Below, one piece after another: positions 6,243 through 6,495 of a stretch of DNA of 6,495 nt (within the stretch, counting starts at the first letter, position 1; every line of letters begins with the position of its first letter). The position numbers and the translations under genes are program-made. The stretch lies in the NCBI GenBank assembly GCA_003483125.1, contig DMWU01000087.1, forward strand, positions 1 through 6,495. The letters run 5' to 3'. The stretch is from Erythrobacter sp. GTDB lineage: Bacteria; Pseudomonadota; Alphaproteobacteria; Sphingomonadales; Sphingomonadaceae. The notes under the pieces were generated by a model that saw nothing but the letters and a program-made list of their open reading frames with translations, was not told the origin of the DNA and made no database searches.

Positions 6243-6495
6243 TTACTGATTCATCGTTTCGAAGAAGTCTTCGTTAGTCTTCGAATCCTTCATCTTGTCT
6301 AGCAGGAACTCCATCGCATCGACTGTGCCCATCTGCATGAGGATACGGCGAAGTACCCACATCTTCGATAGCTTGTCCTTGTCGACCAGCAGCTCTTCCT
6401 TACGCGTGCCGGATTTGCCGACATCGAGCGATGGGAAGACTCGCTTGTCTGCAACCTTGCGGTCGAGCACGATTTCAGAGTTACCCGTTCCCTTG
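6243..6495 (-). CDS. rho: Transcription termination factor Rho, C-terminal fragment (cut by window edge)
   Basis: The last 83 codons and the TAA stop (6245-6243) are present; the gene continues past the right edge. The visible part begins [13 protein letters not shown], where KGTGN is the conserved segment of the Rho ATPase domain. It continues with [19 protein letters not shown], which contains the catalytic/R-loop region SGTRKEEL, and ends with the conserved [14 protein letters not shown] and TNEDFFETM. Rho is the hexameric RNA-dependent ATPase that ends transcription at Rho-dependent sites. The reading frame is open to the window edge, so an apparent GTG start at 6470 is internal. In related alphaproteobacteria rho often lies directly upstream of mnmE. 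Here a hydrolase/NTF2-like pair and the DUF6489-like gene separate the two. Confidence 0.97.
   Translation of the reverse strand, partial: KGTGNSEIVLDRKVADKRVFPSLDVGKSGTRKEELLVDKDKLSKMWVLRRILMQMGTVDAMEFLLDKMKDSKTNEDFFETMNQ

Overview
The window looks like a stretch of an alphaproteobacterial chromosome close to the replication origin. The probable source is the Sphingomonadales (Erythrobacteraceae or Sphingomonadaceae). That assignment is an inference from gene order, protein style and the DUF6489-like neighbour; no rRNA or other marker gene is present. Nearly all of the window is coding, and genes are packed with ATGA stop/start overlaps.

Minus strand, right to left in transcription order: the 3' end of rho (6243-6495, cut by the window edge); a small DUF6489-like protein (4751-5026); mnmE (3445-4722); mnmG (1521-3374); rsmG (910-1524); parA (102-878); and the first 35 codons of parB (1-105). 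MnmE and MnmG form the complex that modifies the wobble uridine of certain tRNAs. RsmG methylates 16S rRNA. ParA and ParB segregate the chromosome. The mnmG/rsmG and parA/parB pairs overlap by four bases, and the parA-rsmG gap is only 31 bp, so this block is probably one translation/segregation operon.

Three 16-bp parS sites (956-971, 1321-1336, 3419-3434), the binding sites of ParB, are embedded in it. Two lie inside the rsmG reading frame and one lies in the mnmE-mnmG intergenic gap.

Plus strand: a two-gene cassette between rho and the mnm block, encoding a dienelactone-hydrolase family protein (5129-5824) and an NTF2/SnoaL-like protein (5821-6225), coupled by an ATGA overlap. It is divergent from the DUF6489-like gene across a roughly 100-bp intergenic region and convergent with rho across a 17-bp gap.

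There is no CRISPR array, mobile element, tRNA or rRNA, and I saw no new multi-gene system. The points most worth a second look are the parS cluster with its dual coding inside rsmG, an apparently degenerate G4 motif in a shortened MnmE GTPase domain, and the uncharacterised small protein next to mnmE.
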